Positions 29,067 through 41,905 of a stretch of 64,000 bases of DNA are shown here, one piece after another. Location: positions 62,001-126,000 of the forward strand of contig NZ_JAFVLN010000004.1 of the NCBI RefSeq assembly GCF_017377775.1, read 5' to 3'. Made by a program: the position numbers and the translations under genes. This stretch comes from Streptomyces sp. VRA16 Mangrove soil (GTDB taxonomy: Bacteria > Actinomycetota > Actinomycetes > Streptomycetales > Streptomycetaceae). Below the pieces are notes generated by a model that saw only the letters and a list, made by a program, of their open reading frames with translations, was not told the origin of the DNA and made no database searches. Each line of letters begins with the position of its first letter. Within the stretch, counting starts at the first letter, position 1.

Positions 29067-31406
29067 ATGTCCCCGACCCCGCATCTCTCCCGCCGCGGGC
29101 TGCTGGCCGCCGGCGCGGCCGCGGCCGCGCTCCCGGTGCTCTCCCCCTACGCCGCGTCCGCCGCCGGTTCCGGACAGGCCAGGGCCCCGTACCGCTTCCG
29201 CAACGCGGAGATCGTCGGCGGCGGTTTCGTCCACGGCATCGTCTTCAACCAGCGCGAGCCCGGCCTCGTGTACGCCCGCACCGACATCGGTGGCGCCTAC
29301 CGCCTGGACACGGCGACCCGGCGGTGGATTCCCCTCACCGACTGGATCGGCTGGGACGAGTACGGGCACACCGGCATCATCAGCATCGCCACCGACGAGG
29401 TCGATCCCGACCGGGTCTACCTGGCGGCGGGCACCTACACCCTGCCCGACTGGGATCCGACCATGGCGGCGATCCTGCGCTCGACCGACCGCGGCCGTAC
29501 CTGGAAGACCACTCCCCTGCCGTTCCGCCTGGGCGGCAACATGCCCGGCCGGGGCATCGGCGAACGTCTCGTGATCGACCCGAACCGCAACAGCATCCTG
29601 TACCTCGGCGTGCGCGGCGGCCACGGCCTGTGGCGCAGCACCGACCACGGCAAGACCTTCGCGCAGGTGACCGCCTTCCCGAACGTCGGCAACTTCGTCC
29701 CTGACCCCTCCGACCCCGACGGCTACAACGGCGACAACCTGGGAGTGCTGCAGGTCGTCTTCGACCAGCGCACCGGAAGACCGGGCAGAGCCACCCGGAC
29801 CCTGTACGTCACCGTCGCCGACAAGGACAACATCCTCTACCGGTCCACCGACGCGGGAGCCACCTGGCAGCGCGTCCCCGGCCAGCCCACCGGATACCTG
29901 CCGCACCACGCCGTGTTCGACCACGAAGGCGGCTACCTGTACCTCGCCACCAGCGACACCGCCGGCCCCTACGACGGCTCCAAGGGCGACGTGTGGAAAC
30001 TCGACACCGCCACGGACACCTGGACCCGGATCAGCCCCGTCCCCTCCACCAGCGACGAGAACGCCTACGGCTACAGCGGCCTGACCATCGACCGGCAGAA
30101 CCCGCGGACCCTGATGGTGTCCACCCAGGTCAAGTGGTACCCGGACTGTCTGCTCTTCCGGTCCACCGACGGCGGCGCCACCTGGAGCCGGATCTGGGAC
30201 CTGGACGCGAACGGGCAGCGCACCTTCCGCTACGACATCGACATCTCGGACGCCCCCTGGCTGACCTGGAACGCCTCCCCCGAGCCGCCCGAGAAGGCAC
30301 CGAAGCTGGGCTGGATGATGGAGTCCGTCCAGATCGACCCGTTCGACTCCGACCGCTTCCTGTACGGGACCGGTGCGACGATCTACGGCGCCGACAACCT
30401 GACGGACTGGGACGACGACGGCACGGTCCATCTGTCCGTGCGGGCCCAGGGGTTGGAGGAGACGGCGGTCCTGTGCCTGATCAGCCCACCGGCCGGGCGC
30501 GCTCATCTCTTCTCCGGCATCGGCGACGTCGGCGGTTTCCGACACACGGACCTGAACAAGGCACCGAAGATGTACGACACCCCGACGTTCGGCAACACTC
30601 CGGCCCTGGACTTCGCGGAGCTGGCGCCGCACACCATCGCCCGGGTCGGCTACCCCACCAGCGGCTGGACCCAGCACTTCGCCGTGTCCACCGACGGCGG
30701 CGACACCTGGAAGCCGTCCGGCGACGAACCGTCCGGCCTCACCGGTCCAGGTGTCGAGGACCAGGCCGTGGCCGTCGGCGCCGACGGCCGGCGGATCGTC
30801 TGGTCACCGGCCGGGGCACCGGTCAGCTGGTCCGACGACCACGGCGCGACCTGGACCGCCGCGAAGGGGCTGCCGGCGGGGGCGCCGGTGCGCTCCGACC
30901 GGGTGAACCCGGCGACGTTCTACGCGTACTCCTCCGGCGGGTTCTACATCAGCACCGACGGCGGTGAGAACTTCCGGCGTACGGCTGCCACCGGCCTGCC
31001 CACCGATGGAAACGTCCGGTTCAAGGCGGTGCCGGGCCACGAGGGCGACATCTGGCTGGCCGGCGGCACCGCCAAGGAGGGCACCTCCACGCCGTACGGC
31101 ATGTGGCGCTCGACCGACTCCGGAACGGCCTTCACCCGGATCGAAGCGGTCGACCAGGGCGACGTGGTCGGCTTCGGCAAGGCCGCACCGGGCGCCACGT
31201 ACCCCACGGTGTTCACGAGCTCCAAGATCCACGGAGTGCGCGGCATCTTCCGGTCCGACGACGCGGGCCGCACCTGGGTCCGCGTCAACGACGACCGGCA
31301 CCAGTACGCCTGGACGGGCGGCACCCTCACCGGAGACCCCCGCATCCACGGCCGTGTGTACTTCGGCACCAATGGACGGGGGGCCGTCTACGGCGACCCG
31401 GTCTGA
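29067..31406 (+). CDS. GH74 xyloglucanase, TAT-exported
   Basis: A 779-residue second GH74 enzyme. It has a twin-arginine signal (LSRRGLLAAGAAAAALP) with cleavage near ASAAGS, so it is exported folded. The catalytic Asp candidates are in RTDIGGAYRLD and GDVGGFRHTD, and Asp-box repeats (STDGG, STDRG, SDDAG) recur through the two propellers. It has no added carbohydrate-binding domain, unlike the first GH74. AGGAAAGGCAGG precedes ATG 29067. The two paralogues may differ in endo- versus end-recognising action. It is followed by a long terminator hairpin. Confidence 0.95.
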   Translation: MSPTPHLSRRGLLAAGAAAAALPVLSPYAASAAGSGQARAPYRFRNAEIVGGGFVHGIVFNQREPGLVYARTDIGGAYRLDTATRRWIPLTDWIGWDEYGHTGIISIATDEVDPDRVYLAAGTYTLPDWDPTMAAILRSTDRGRTWKTTPLPFRLGGNMPGRGIGERLVIDPNRNSILYLGVRGGHGLWRSTDHGKTFAQVTAFPNVGNFVPDPSDPDGYNGDNLGVLQVVFDQRTGRPGRATRTLYVTVADKDNILYRSTDAGATWQRVPGQPTGYLPHHAVFDHEGGYLYLATSDTAGPYDGSKGDVWKLDTATDTWTRISPVPSTSDENAYGYSGLTIDRQNPRTLMVSTQVKWYPDCLLFRSTDGGATWSRIWDLDANGQRTFRYDIDISDAPWLTWNASPEPPEKAPKLGWMMESVQIDPFDSDRFLYGTGATIYGADNLTDWDDDGTVHLSVRAQGLEETAVLCLISPPAGRAHLFSGIGDVGGFRHTDLNKAPKMYDTPTFGNTPALDFAELAPHTIARVGYPTSGWTQHFAVSTDGGDTWKPSGDEPSGLTGPGVEDQAVAVGADGRRIVWSPAGAPVSWSDDHGATWTAAKGLPAGAPVRSDRVNPATFYAYSSGGFYISTDGGENFRRTAATGLPTDGNVRFKAVPGHEGDIWLAGGTAKEGTSTPYGMWRSTDSGTAFTRIEAVDQGDVVGFGKAAPGATYPTVFTSSKIHGVRGIFRSDDAGRTWVRVNDDRHQYAWTGGTLTGDPRIHGRVYFGTNGRGAVYGDPV

Positions 31407-31430
31407 CCTTCGCTGAGCGCGGACAGTGTG

Positions 31431-31471
31431 ACGGCTGGGTGGCCCGGACGAGACACGGGCCACCCAGCCGT
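31431..31471 (+). terminator. Terminator of the xyloglucan operon
   Basis: A perfect 16-bp stem (31431-31446 with 31456-31471) and 9-nt loop lie 25 bp after the second GH74 stop. It is the longest perfect hairpin noticed in the window. Confidence 0.85.
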
Positions 31472-31487
31472 GCGTCGAACCCCCGGC

Positions 31488-31586
31488 GCCTGCCGTCAGG
31501 TCCTTGCGCCAGAACCGCTGGAGACCGACGAAGGCGAGGACGGACGGCAAGGAGAGTTCTACTTCGACAAGACGAAGCAGTGACAT
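31488..31586 (-). pseudogene. Sugar ABC transporter permease, C-terminal remnant
   Basis: The minus-strand frame reads LPSVLAFVGLQRFWRKDLTAG. This is the characteristic end of MalG/AraQ-type sugar permeases (…LQRFWRxGLTAGAVKG). Only about 33 codons remain, and the frame runs on into unrelated sequence, so this is the relic of a lost importer. Confidence 0.5.
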
Positions 31587-31652
31587 GCGCTGATCGGGCG
31601 CCCGGCGGCGAGGTGGGGACCGCGCCGCCAGACGCCCTGGGGGTGGGGTTGA

Positions 31653-35667
<4,015 letters not shown>

Positions 35668-35869
35668 CGTGCCCGCCTCTTCAAGGGAGAGATCCGCCGA
35701 GTAAGGCGGAATACCTTAGCGGCGGCGACGGGCTCGTCCGCCACCGCCCCTCGGCTCCATGGGGTGCGCGGATCGGCGCCGCGCGCCGGCCGTTCGGCCC
35801 CGGCCAGACCATCCCCGCCGGACCGACCCCGGCCGTGCGGCACTCGACGCCGCCGCCCTCGGCATCGGC

Positions 35870-36286
35870 CTAGGAATGGTTGAACGCGCCCCGTGCCCGA
35901 GTCCGCTGCTTCAGCTCGATGAGGGTGGCCACCGCGCGCAGCCAGGTGGCCGCGGTGTCGTCGACGGGGACCCCACCGTCGAGGTCGCTGCCGGTCCGCA
36001 GCCACTCCCGTACGAGGCCGGCCGCCTCGGGGCGGGGCAGTGGCTCGGGCAGCTGGGTGGCGTGGGCGAGGCCGCCCGCGCGCACGGTGTCGGCGAGGAA
36101 GGCAACCGAGCGCGGCTCGGTGCCCAGGCGGTCGAGGACGACGGCCGCGGCGACGGCGCCGTCGCCGAACAGGGCGGTGCGCCGGGGGCCGGCTTCGGCG
36201 GTGAGCCCGTCGCTCAGCAGGGCGGAGATGTCGAGCCGGGCCAGCTCGTCGTCCGTGCGGTCCGGCGGGTGCGGGGCGTGGTTCAT
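35870..36286 (-). CDS. Hypothetical protein, last gene of the WXG-toxin operon
   Basis: A 138-residue soluble protein of unknown family. It starts MNHAPHPPDRTDDELARLDI, is Ala/Leu-rich and predicted helical, and has no signal or metal motif. It starts 22 bp after the lipoprotein stop and lies in the same direction, so it is probably co-transcribed with the toxin-like gene. It could be a second immunity protein, an adaptor or unrelated. Confidence 0.6.
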   Translation of the reverse strand: MNHAPHPPDRTDDELARLDISALLSDGLTAEAGPRRTALFGDGAVAAAVVLDRLGTEPRSVAFLADTVRAGGLAHATQLPEPLPRPEAAGLVREWLRTGSDLDGGVPVDDTAATWLRAVATLIELKQRTRARGAFNHS

Positions 36287-36308
36287 GGCGGGGCCTCGGG
36301 GTCTCGGC

Positions 36309-36860
36309 TCAGTCGACGGTGACGGTGTACGTGATGCGCCGGGGCGCCAGGGTGGGGGTGGCCGTCGGCGTGCTGGGGGTGGCGGAGGGACTGGTGGTCC
36401 CGGGGGGCCGGTCGGCGGTGTTGCCCTGGCAGGTGGTGAAGGTGCAGTGCAGCAGCGTGAACCGGGTGGTGCCCTTGCCCTTGGCCTCGAAGGTGAAGGT
36501 GAGCCTGCCGCTGGAACCGGGCGCCGAGTCCTTCGCCGCGGCGTACTTCTGGCCACGGCTGACCAGCACCGCGCTGTCGGGCCGGGGGTCGACGAGGTAC
36601 CAGTAGTCGCGGGTGGACGCGTTCTGGCCGACGGTGAGCGTGAAGCGCTCGCCCGGCGCGGCCGTGATGCGGGTGTCCTTCACCGGACGGCTCGTCGTCC
36701 CGTCGCCGGTGCCCGAGGAGTGCCGTGCGGTGGCCGCGGGGGTGTCGGACGGCTCGTTTGCACCGGAGCCGCAGCCCGTCGCCAGGGCGAGCACCGCGAC
36801 GGCCGCGACCGCGGCACCGCCGCCCCGGCTACTGCTGCGGAAGATAGACGCTGTACGCAT
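36309..36860 (-). CDS. Lipoprotein with chagasin-like (I42) cysteine-protease-inhibitor domain
   Basis: A 183-residue lipoprotein. The basic N-terminus and hydrophobic core end in a lipobox-like LATGC (Cys30). After a Ser/Thr/Pro linker, residues ~65-150 resemble the chagasin inhibitor fold: PGERFTLTVGQN, then N80-ASTRDYW in the position of the inhibitory NPTTGYxW loop, then SGRLTFTFEAKGKGTTRFTLLHC. The C-terminus is Pro/Thr-rich. Its start overlaps the end of the cysteine-peptidase gene by 32 bp and has no good ribosome site, implying coupled translation. An inhibitor next to a cysteine peptidase suggests an immunity role. The I42 assignment is moderate. Confidence 0.65.
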   Translation of the reverse strand: MRTASIFRSSSRGGGAAVAAVAVLALATGCGSGANEPSDTPAATARHSSGTGDGTTSRPVKDTRITAAPGERFTLTVGQNASTRDYWYLVDPRPDSAVLVSRGQKYAAAKDSAPGSSGRLTFTFEAKGKGTTRFTLLHCTFTTCQGNTADRPPGTTSPSATPSTPTATPTLAPRRITYTVTVD

Positions 36861-38415
36861 TGGGGAGATCACTGTCGGAAGCCTTGCCCATGTGGCCGTT
36901 GATGAAGTCGTCCTCGCTGACCCAGGTGGTCTCGCCCCAGGGGTTGTAGACCTGAAGCATGTCACCTTCCTGGGCGATGATGGTCATGGCGTGGGCGCCC
37001 TTGTCGCCCGAGACGTCGACCGGCACGGGGTGCCCCTGGGCCACCGAGTTCTCGACGTCCGTGAGGACCGCCCTGCGGTCGGCGGCACTGTTCAGGTCCT
37101 GCCGCTGGTAGTCGCTGCCGGTCGCGCGGCCGACCTCGTTGTCGTTGATCCGTTCCTGTCCCTCGGGGCCCATGCCGCCCCAGTTCTTGCCGCCGTCGCC
37201 CTCGGTGTGCAGCCGGTGCTGTTCGGCCACCAGGCGCTGTTTGAAGGCCTCGGGGTCGTCCTGCTGTCCGTCGGGGCCGCCCGTGAGTTCGAGCGCGTAG
37301 ACGGGATCGACCATGGCACGGGAGGTGACGGTGGACGACGCCACACAGGTGCCCTCGGAGCCGTCGCCGCCCTGGATCCAGCGCTGGCCGTCGAAGGAGA
37401 CCTCGTCCTTGTTGTTGTTCGAGCCGTCCGGCGCCAGGCCCTCGTCGTCCATGCTGTCCGAGGCGGTGACCACCGGCGTGAGGTGCCGGCTCATCCAGGC
37501 GGGGTCCTTGCCGTGGATCTTGTTCTGGAACGTCTGGATCTCGTCGACACTGTGCCCCGCGGCCAGCGCCTTCATCAGATAGGCCCGCTCCTGCGGGCTG
37601 TCCGACGTCGCCAGCATCCGCTCCATGGCCATCTCGTCGTCGAGGCTGAGCAGGTCCATCCGCGTCGAGGCGCGCTCCAGGTCGCTCGCCGTGAGGATCT
37701 CGTTCAGCTCGGCGTCGGCGCCCGCGACCCCCGTGTCGGCGAGCATCAGCTTGTCCGCGGGGGTGAGTTCGCTGGTCTGCATCTTTCCGGCGCGCGCCTC
37801 GGAGGCCCACTTGTTGAGGTCGCGGGCCGCGACGCGGGTGGCCTCCTGGGCGTCGGAGACGGCGCCGTGCATCAGGTCGACCGCGTAGGAGCCGAAGTGG
37901 GCGGCGTTCTTGCGGTCCCACTCCTCCTCGTCGTTCTCGTGCAGGTCGTCGAAGAAGCCGTCCCGGCCGCCGAGCATCTTCTTCTGCTCCAGCAGTTGTC
38001 CGCGGCCCTGTTCGTCCTTGCGCTGGGCCGCGCCGATCGCGTCGGACAGCGTCAGCAGCACCGAGGCGCATCCCTGGAACGCCTCGCGCATCTGGTCCAC
38101 GGACCGCGCGGCGGCGCTCACCACGTCGGAGGCCAGCACGCTCGTGTCGCCGACCCAGACTTCGGACAGGCTCTTGCGTCCCACCCGGTCCACCTGGTCG
38201 TGGACGCCGCTGACCGCGTCGATCTGGCCGCGGTAGAGCATGGCCAGGCTCTCCAGCTCGCCCGGGTCCCCACCGGGTCGCGGCACGGACAGGGCGTCGT
38301 CGATGAGGTCCAGGACCTCGTTCTTGCTGCCCGCGGCGAGCAGCTTCTTGGAGAGTCCGGCCAGCCAGTCGAGGCGGACGGAGGGCGAGTCGACGGGGTT
38401 GAAGAAGAACGACAT
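36829..38415 (-). CDS. WXG-domain protein with C-terminal papain/C39-like cysteine peptidase (candidate type VII toxin)
   Basis: A 528-residue protein without a signal peptide. The N-terminal ~150 residues are helical with a WxG motif (W87-V-G89) followed by a long amphipathic helix, as in type VII substrates. A helical middle (150-330) leads to a C-terminal domain with a peptidase-like triad: C357 in GTCVASS, H475 in GAHAMTII, and N491 in VYNPWGETTW. The order Cys-His-Asn and the YNPWG segment fit papain/C39-like transglutaminase-fold peptidases. It sits 11 bp after a WXG-like partner gene and overlaps a putative inhibitor lipoprotein. Function as a toxin is inferred from this layout. Confidence 0.7.
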   Translation of the reverse strand: MSFFFNPVDSPSVRLDWLAGLSKKLLAAGSKNEVLDLIDDALSVPRPGGDPGELESLAMLYRGQIDAVSGVHDQVDRVGRKSLSEVWVGDTSVLASDVVSAAARSVDQMREAFQGCASVLLTLSDAIGAAQRKDEQGRGQLLEQKKMLGGRDGFFDDLHENDEEEWDRKNAAHFGSYAVDLMHGAVSDAQEATRVAARDLNKWASEARAGKMQTSELTPADKLMLADTGVAGADAELNEILTASDLERASTRMDLLSLDDEMAMERMLATSDSPQERAYLMKALAAGHSVDEIQTFQNKIHGKDPAWMSRHLTPVVTASDSMDDEGLAPDGSNNNKDEVSFDGQRWIQGGDGSEGTCVASSTVTSRAMVDPVYALELTGGPDGQQDDPEAFKQRLVAEQHRLHTEGDGGKNWGGMGPEGQERINDNEVGRATGSDYQRQDLNSAADRRAVLTDVENSVAQGHPVPVDVSGDKGAHAMTIIAQEGDMLQVYNPWGETTWVSEDDFINGHMGKASDSDLPNAYSVYLPQQ

Positions 38416-38426
38416 CGTCCCGCCTC

Positions 38427-38798
38427 TCAGTAGCTCGAAAGCGACGAGGCGCGGCCGCTCTGCGGTGAGGTGTCGGTCAGGCCGCTCTCGCCGCCGGAGG
38501 GCACGGTGTGCACATCGGCCCGTACCCGGCTGTCACTGCCGTGGTAGGACGCCTTGGCCAGCTGCACCTTGCCGCCGAGTTCGTGCAGCGCCGACGCCAC
38601 GGTCTTGGTCTGTGCCTCCCACGCGGTCACGAACGCGTTCAGCGCCGACGCGGCGTCGTTGCCTCCGGTGTCGGCGTAGGAGTAGTGCGTGCGGGACTTC
38701 ACGGCCGAGCTGACGCCGTCCATGTCGGTTCCCGCGTCGTCGAGTTGCCGGGCCTGCCCGGTCATTCCCGCCTTGACCTGGTAGCCGTCCGAGCCCAC
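38427..38798 (-). CDS. WXG100-like / EspC-type small secretion partner
   Basis: A 123-residue helical protein beginning (M)GSDGYQVKAGMTGQARQL. Two predicted helices are joined near the TAWEAQ segment, in the style of WXG100/EspC family partners, though the central motif is W-E-A rather than W-x-G. The C-terminus is Ser/Gly-rich. GTG 38798 follows GGGGGAGA. It lies immediately upstream of the peptidase-carrying WXG protein and would act as its secretion partner. No ESX ATPase lies in this window. Confidence 0.65.
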   Translation of the reverse strand: MGSDGYQVKAGMTGQARQLDDAGTDMDGVSSAVKSRTHYSYADTGGNDAASALNAFVTAWEAQTKTVASALHELGGKVQLAKASYHGSDSRVRADVHTVPSGGESGLTDTSPQSGRASSLSSY

Positions 38799-38961
38799 CG
38801 CGTCTCCCCCGCATTACCCGCGACCGGGTGTGTTCGATCCTGATCGCGCGCAGGCTAACACGCACTCCATATGAGCAGTTCATCATCCGGGTGCCGTACA
38901 CGGCTCCTCCACATCGTGCGCATCCGCACGCTCGATCCGGCCTCCCATGAGCGCGGGTCCG

Positions 38962-39927
38962 TCAGCCGTGGAGGGTGACGCGGGGCGAGCAGCCGTACTC
39001 GGCGCGGTAGACGGCGGAGAAGCGGCTCGGGTGGAGGAAGCCCCACCGGGCGGCTATCCGGGTGACGGTGTCGCCGCGCAGCGGGTCGGCCGCCTTGAGC
39101 TCCGCATGGACGGACGCGAGGCGGACGCGTCGCAGATGGGACAGCGGGGTGGTGTCCAGGTGCCGGCGAAAGGCGTACTGGAGGGCGCGGGGCGTGACGC
39201 GGGCGGCGGCGGCGATGTCGGCGAGACCTATGTCGGTGTGGGCGTGTGCATCGATGTAGGCCAGAGCGCGGGCCGTCACCGACGTGCCGGTGTCCCGTGT
39301 GTCGACGCGGGACGGCTCCTGGCCGACGTGGGTGTTGGGGAAGACCTGAAGGGCCGTACCCGCCAGCAGCCGGGCCAGCGGACCGATGAGCAACGGACCC
39401 GCCTCGTCGCCCAGTTCGGCGACGCCCGCGGCGTGGCCGCGCAGACGTTCCCAGTGAGCGGCGCGTTGTCGGTCGACCGGGGTGAGGCTCGTGAAACGCA
39501 GCGGGCGGCCGCGGCGCGGGTCGACGATGGCAGCGGCCCGTGCGAGCAGGTCCGCGCCGAGCGTGACGGCGGCCGCGTACACGTCCGTCGTGAACCCGGA
39601 GCACGGCCGTCCCGGCACATGGCCGACGAAGACGTCCCCCGCCGCGAAGCGGCCGTGCTCACCCTCCGAACTGCGCTGGGCCCGACCGGCGTCGACGCTG
39701 ACCACGACGAGGCTGTCGTGCGGCTCCTTGGTGAATTCGAGGTGCGCGGGCAGCGCCATTTCGTTGTACGCGAAGGAGTCGGCGTCGAAGCGCCGCATGC
39801 GGTATTTCCCGCCCCCGGGCCGGTCCACGGCGCGGAACCGCTGACCGTACGCGGCGTGCAGCAGACGCTGGGCCTCGTCCCCGGACTCCGTCCGCCTCTC
39901 GGTCAGTCGCGCCGGTACGTCGCTCAC
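38962..39927 (-). CDS. AraC family transcriptional regulator
   Basis: A 321-residue regulator with an N-terminal cupin-like sensing part of the AraC-binding-like type (MALPAHLEF...). The C-terminal double helix-turn-helix lies at ~218-318 (IGLADIAAAARVTPRALQYAFRRHL, then GFLHPSRFSAVYRAEYGCSP). The start is GTG 39927. It does not closely adjoin an obvious target. The gap to the WXG operon downstream is 163 bp, so it is probably separately transcribed. Confidence 0.92.
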   Translation of the reverse strand: MSDVPARLTERRTESGDEAQRLLHAAYGQRFRAVDRPGGGKYRMRRFDADSFAYNEMALPAHLEFTKEPHDSLVVVSVDAGRAQRSSEGEHGRFAAGDVFVGHVPGRPCSGFTTDVYAAAVTLGADLLARAAAIVDPRRGRPLRFTSLTPVDRQRAAHWERLRGHAAGVAELGDEAGPLLIGPLARLLAGTALQVFPNTHVGQEPSRVDTRDTGTSVTARALAYIDAHAHTDIGLADIAAAARVTPRALQYAFRRHLDTTPLSHLRRVRLASVHAELKAADPLRGDTVTRIAARWGFLHPSRFSAVYRAEYGCSPRVTLHG

Positions 39928-40096
39928 GGTTCCGACTCCGATTCAGACGCTCGGCGCGCACGTACCGCCGGACGGGCAGGGGACGTGGCACGTTACCCGA
40001 AGCGCCGGGAACGGCGCCGGAGTTCGGCCGCCCCGCCCTGGGCCGGGCGGCCGGTTCAGGACACGCCCGCACGTCCTTGACCGGATCGCCTCCGGT

Positions 40097-40837
40097 TCAC
40101 GGCGAGGGAAGCGGTGACCTGTTCTCGGTGATCTCTTGGGCGATCTCCGTGATCTTGCGCCGGTGCGAGCGGGCGTGGTTGCGCAGCAGTGCGAAGGCGT
40201 CGTCGAGGGGGATGCCGTGCAGGACCGAGAGCATCCCTTTGGCCTGCTCGATGACGACACGGCTGTCCAGTGCGTGTTCCAACTGCGCGATCACGGCGAG
40301 GTTCCGGAGTACCTGTCGCTGGAGGAACAGCACACTGGCAGTCATCTGCGTGAGCGTGCGCGCCAGGTCCAGGGTCCGCGCGTCCAGAGGCAGTCCCGTG
40401 CCGTTGACCAGCACGAGCGAGCCGACCGGGCCATCGGGGACGGCCAGCGGCAAGGCGGTGACACGGCCGATTCCGAGGGCCCTGGCGCGCGGTACCCAGC
40501 GGGGCCAGCGCACCAGGGCCGGGCGGGGCGTCACGTCCAGATCGACGATCGCCCGTCCGGTGGTGCACGCGGCGTGTCCGGGGCCTTCGGCCCAGGCCGC
40601 CTCCTCGGCCGTCAGCGCACGCAGCTCCCGGCTCGTCGCCTCCGTCCGTGCGGCCGCACCACCGCACGACACACAGTGCACAGCCGCTCCGTCGACGTCG
40701 GCCAGATACCGGACGCTCTCCACGAACACGGCCAGAACCCGCTCCACGCCCGCGGGTTCACGGCTCGCCTCCCCTGTCAGTCGTGCCGCCGCCGAAGCCA
40801 GTTCGACGTCTCGCAACACCACGGCCTCCTCGGGCAC
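40097..40837 (-). CDS. GAF-ANTAR domain protein (putative RNA-binding antiterminator)
   Basis: A 246-residue protein with a GAF sensor at ~20-165 (GRAIVDLDVTPRP, VGSLVLVNG) and a C-terminal ANTAR domain at ~180-240 (LDSRVVIEQAKGMLSVLHGIPLDDAFALLRNHAR). ANTAR domains bind paired hairpins in mRNA to prevent termination. The N-terminal end is uncertain: the frame opens at GTG 40837, but the ribosome site is weak. It is divergent from the YihY gene. Its RNA targets are unknown. Confidence 0.9.
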   Translation of the reverse strand: MPEEAVVLRDVELASAAARLTGEASREPAGVERVLAVFVESVRYLADVDGAAVHCVSCGGAAARTEATSRELRALTAEEAAWAEGPGHAACTTGRAIVDLDVTPRPALVRWPRWVPRARALGIGRVTALPLAVPDGPVGSLVLVNGTGLPLDARTLDLARTLTQMTASVLFLQRQVLRNLAVIAQLEHALDSRVVIEQAKGMLSVLHGIPLDDAFALLRNHARSHRRKITEIAQEITENRSPLPSP

Positions 40838-40997
40838 ACCGAGCCGCAGATCGGCTCCCCGTCCCCATCATCACGAGCGGCCCCTCGTGGCGCTGCCCGA
40901 AAAACGAACGGACTCCTTCCCCCACCGGGGGATTGTCCGCAAAACGCGGTGGGGATCGGGAGCAGGCGGCGACGCCACCGGTCGACGGGGCCCGGCG

Positions 40998-41014
40998 TCG
41001 CCCGTGCCGGGTGG
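40998..41014. promoter_or_regulatory. TCACCC-N6-GGTGA-type palindrome (site H, variant)
   Basis: TCGCCC-GTGCCG-GGTGG has the same spacing as the exact sites at 45349 and 49731. It lies 76 bp before the YihY start. Confidence 0.4.
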
Positions 41015-41089
41015 CGCGGGTCCGACCGGGACGGCGCAGGGTGCCCGGCAGGAGTGCGCTTCGCCGTCCTGCCAGGGGAGGACACCGTC

Positions 41090-41905
41090 ATGGCGATCGT
41101 CGACGCCGCCCGGTCGTTCGCGGCCCGTGTCGCGCGGCAGTTGGTCCGGGTCACCGTTCTGGACATGGCGACCCGGCTAGCCGCCCAGGCGTTCCTCGCC
41201 GCGCTGCCGATGCTCATCGCCGTCGCCTCGTTCTGCCCGACGCCGGTGCGCCACGAGATGCGGCGCTCGCTGCACACCCTGGTGGGCGCCGACGGAGCCG
41301 TGGTGGCGCAGCTCGACACCCTGACCGACGGCGGCGACGCGGCCCTGCACAGCTGGGGCGCGGTCGGAGTGCTCGTGGCCCTGGTGTCGGCGACCTCGTT
41401 CACCCGCGCCCTCCAGCGGATGTGCGAACGCTCCTGGGAACTGCCGCGCTCCGGCGTGCGGTACGTGGCCTGGCGCTGGGCAGTGTGGCTGATGGTGTGG
41501 ATCGTGATGCTGGTGCTCCAGGGCTCGCTGCACCGGGCGTTCGGCGCGGGAGCCGCCCTCGGGGTGGTGCTGCAGCTGGCCGACACGGTGCTGATGTGGT
41601 GGTGGACGCAGCATCTGCTGCTCGCGGGCCGGGTACCGTGGCCGCCGCTGCTGCCGGGGGCGCTGCTGACCGGCGCCGGGGTGGTCGCGTACTGCTCGGC
41701 CTCCGCCCTGTGGCTGCCCCGCGCCCTGCGGATGAGCGAACAGCGCTACGGCGCGCTCGGCTCGGTGTTCACGCTGCTGTCGTGGCTGATCGTGTTCTTC
41801 ACCGTGGTCGTGGGCGGGGTGGCGATCGGCCGGGTCCTGGCGCAGGAGGAGCTCGTCCGGCGGTGGCTCGGCGCAGGGCCCGGACCCGGCGACGCGTCAC
41901 CCTGA
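41090..41905 (+). CDS. YihY/BrkB family inner-membrane protein
   Basis: A 271-residue membrane protein of the YihY (formerly RNase BN) family, with about six hydrophobic helices. Landmarks are the N-terminal RLAAQAFLAALPMLIAVASF, a central VSATSFTRALQRMCERSWEL and a C-terminal YGALGSVFTLLSWLIVFF. ATG 41090 follows AGGGGAGG. Molecular role unknown. It overlaps the convergent DUF2252 gene by 9 bp. Confidence 0.9.
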   Translation: MAIVDAARSFAARVARQLVRVTVLDMATRLAAQAFLAALPMLIAVASFCPTPVRHEMRRSLHTLVGADGAVVAQLDTLTDGGDAALHSWGAVGVLVALVSATSFTRALQRMCERSWELPRSGVRYVAWRWAVWLMVWIVMLVLQGSLHRAFGAGAALGVVLQLADTVLMWWWTQHLLLAGRVPWPPLLPGALLTGAGVVAYCSASALWLPRALRMSEQRYGALGSVFTLLSWLIVFFTVVVGGVAIGRVLAQEELVRRWLGAGPGPGDASP

